Assembly: GCA_902385025.1 (NCBI GenBank)
Contig: CABMDX010000148.1
Location: forward strand, 1-5,293
Reading direction: 5' to 3'
DNA: 5,293 bases
Origin: an uncultured archaeon
GTDB lineage: Archaea; Halobacteriota; Methanosarcinia; Methanotrichales; Methanotrichaceae
Both the position numbers and the translations under genes were made by a program. Shown piece after piece: positions 5,214 to 5,293 of the stretch (positions are counted from its first letter, which is position 1; each line of letters starts with the position of its first letter). The notes below the pieces were generated by a model. It saw only the letters and a program-made list of their open reading frames with translations, was not told the origin of the DNA and made no database searches.

Positions 5214-5293
5214 ATGGGCAAGAAGAACAAAATCGTAAAGCTAACTCCTCGAAAAATCAGATATATAATCCGTTACAAAACCAATAACCATAG
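5214..5293 (+). CDS. Transposase-like protein, N-terminal helix-turn-helix start (partial)
   Basis: Open to the right edge; 26 codons visible from ATG at 5214. The protein starts with the basic segment MGKKNKIVK, followed by LTPRKIRYIIRYKTNNH. The 'LTPRKIRxIIRxK' pattern is the opening of a helix-turn-helix seen in archaeal IS481- or IS630-like transposases, by memory of the family. An in-frame ATG at 5136 would give a longer N-terminus, but the TATA box at 5192 and the typical start favour 5214. TGTAGAGTCCCG from 5169 could be the left end of the element, as IS481-type ends often begin with TGT; this cannot be checked because the other end is outside the window. A basic DNA-binding regulator is an alternative. 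Confidence 0.45.
   Translation, partial: MGKKNKIVKLTPRKIRYIIRYKTNNH

Overview
The window looks like archaeal, probably methanogen, chromosome. Genes are of roughly balanced base composition, gaps are very AT-rich, TATA-box-like elements replace bacterial -35/-10 boxes, and start codons carry strong GGAGG ribosome sites. A Methanosarcinales (Methanothrix-like) source is my best guess, but it rests on style, not on a diagnostic gene.

Left part (1-2760, minus strand): the head of an operon for a phage-tail-like contractile injection system, most likely an extracellular one (eCIS). In transcription order it holds a 134-residue beta-rich accessory protein, one 527-residue tail sheath protein, a 175-residue gp19-like inner tube protein, and the first 60 codons of a protein resembling the T4-type baseplate hub assembly chaperone family, which runs off the left edge. 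Gaps are 35, 20 and 6 bases, so the genes are probably co-transcribed. No capsid, portal or terminase gene is visible. The sheath would polymerise around the tube and drive it through a target envelope. Spike, baseplate, ATPase and toxin genes would lie to the left, outside the window. All three complete genes end in TAG.

Middle (2761-3250): a gap between the operon and a divergent plus-strand gene. It holds a long 5' leader candidate for the operon with an inverted repeat, a perfect 10-bp GC-rich stem that could form a pseudoknot, and a TATA-like element beside a 10-bp palindrome. An unlisted 49-codon ORF with a signal-peptide-like N-terminus is also here.

3251-4009 (plus strand): a histone-deacetylase-like gene broken by an in-frame TAA. 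Next to it the conserved zinc-binding Asp is replaced by Tyr. Both changes, and a third Trp-to-Cys change, can be explained by G-to-T substitutions within 21 bases, so either gene decay or a local sequence error must be considered.

Right part (4010-5293): about 1.1 kb with no intact gene and 83-88% A+T over most of its length. It is interrupted by a less AT-rich island (about 37% G+C, 4381-4620) with an imperfect 21-bp direct repeat whose minus-strand translation repeats the residues HIVYG. At the right edge, after a good TATA box, a plus-strand ORF begins that resembles the helix-turn-helix start of a transposase. The right half therefore looks like a decayed, mobile-element-visited flank of the injection-system locus.
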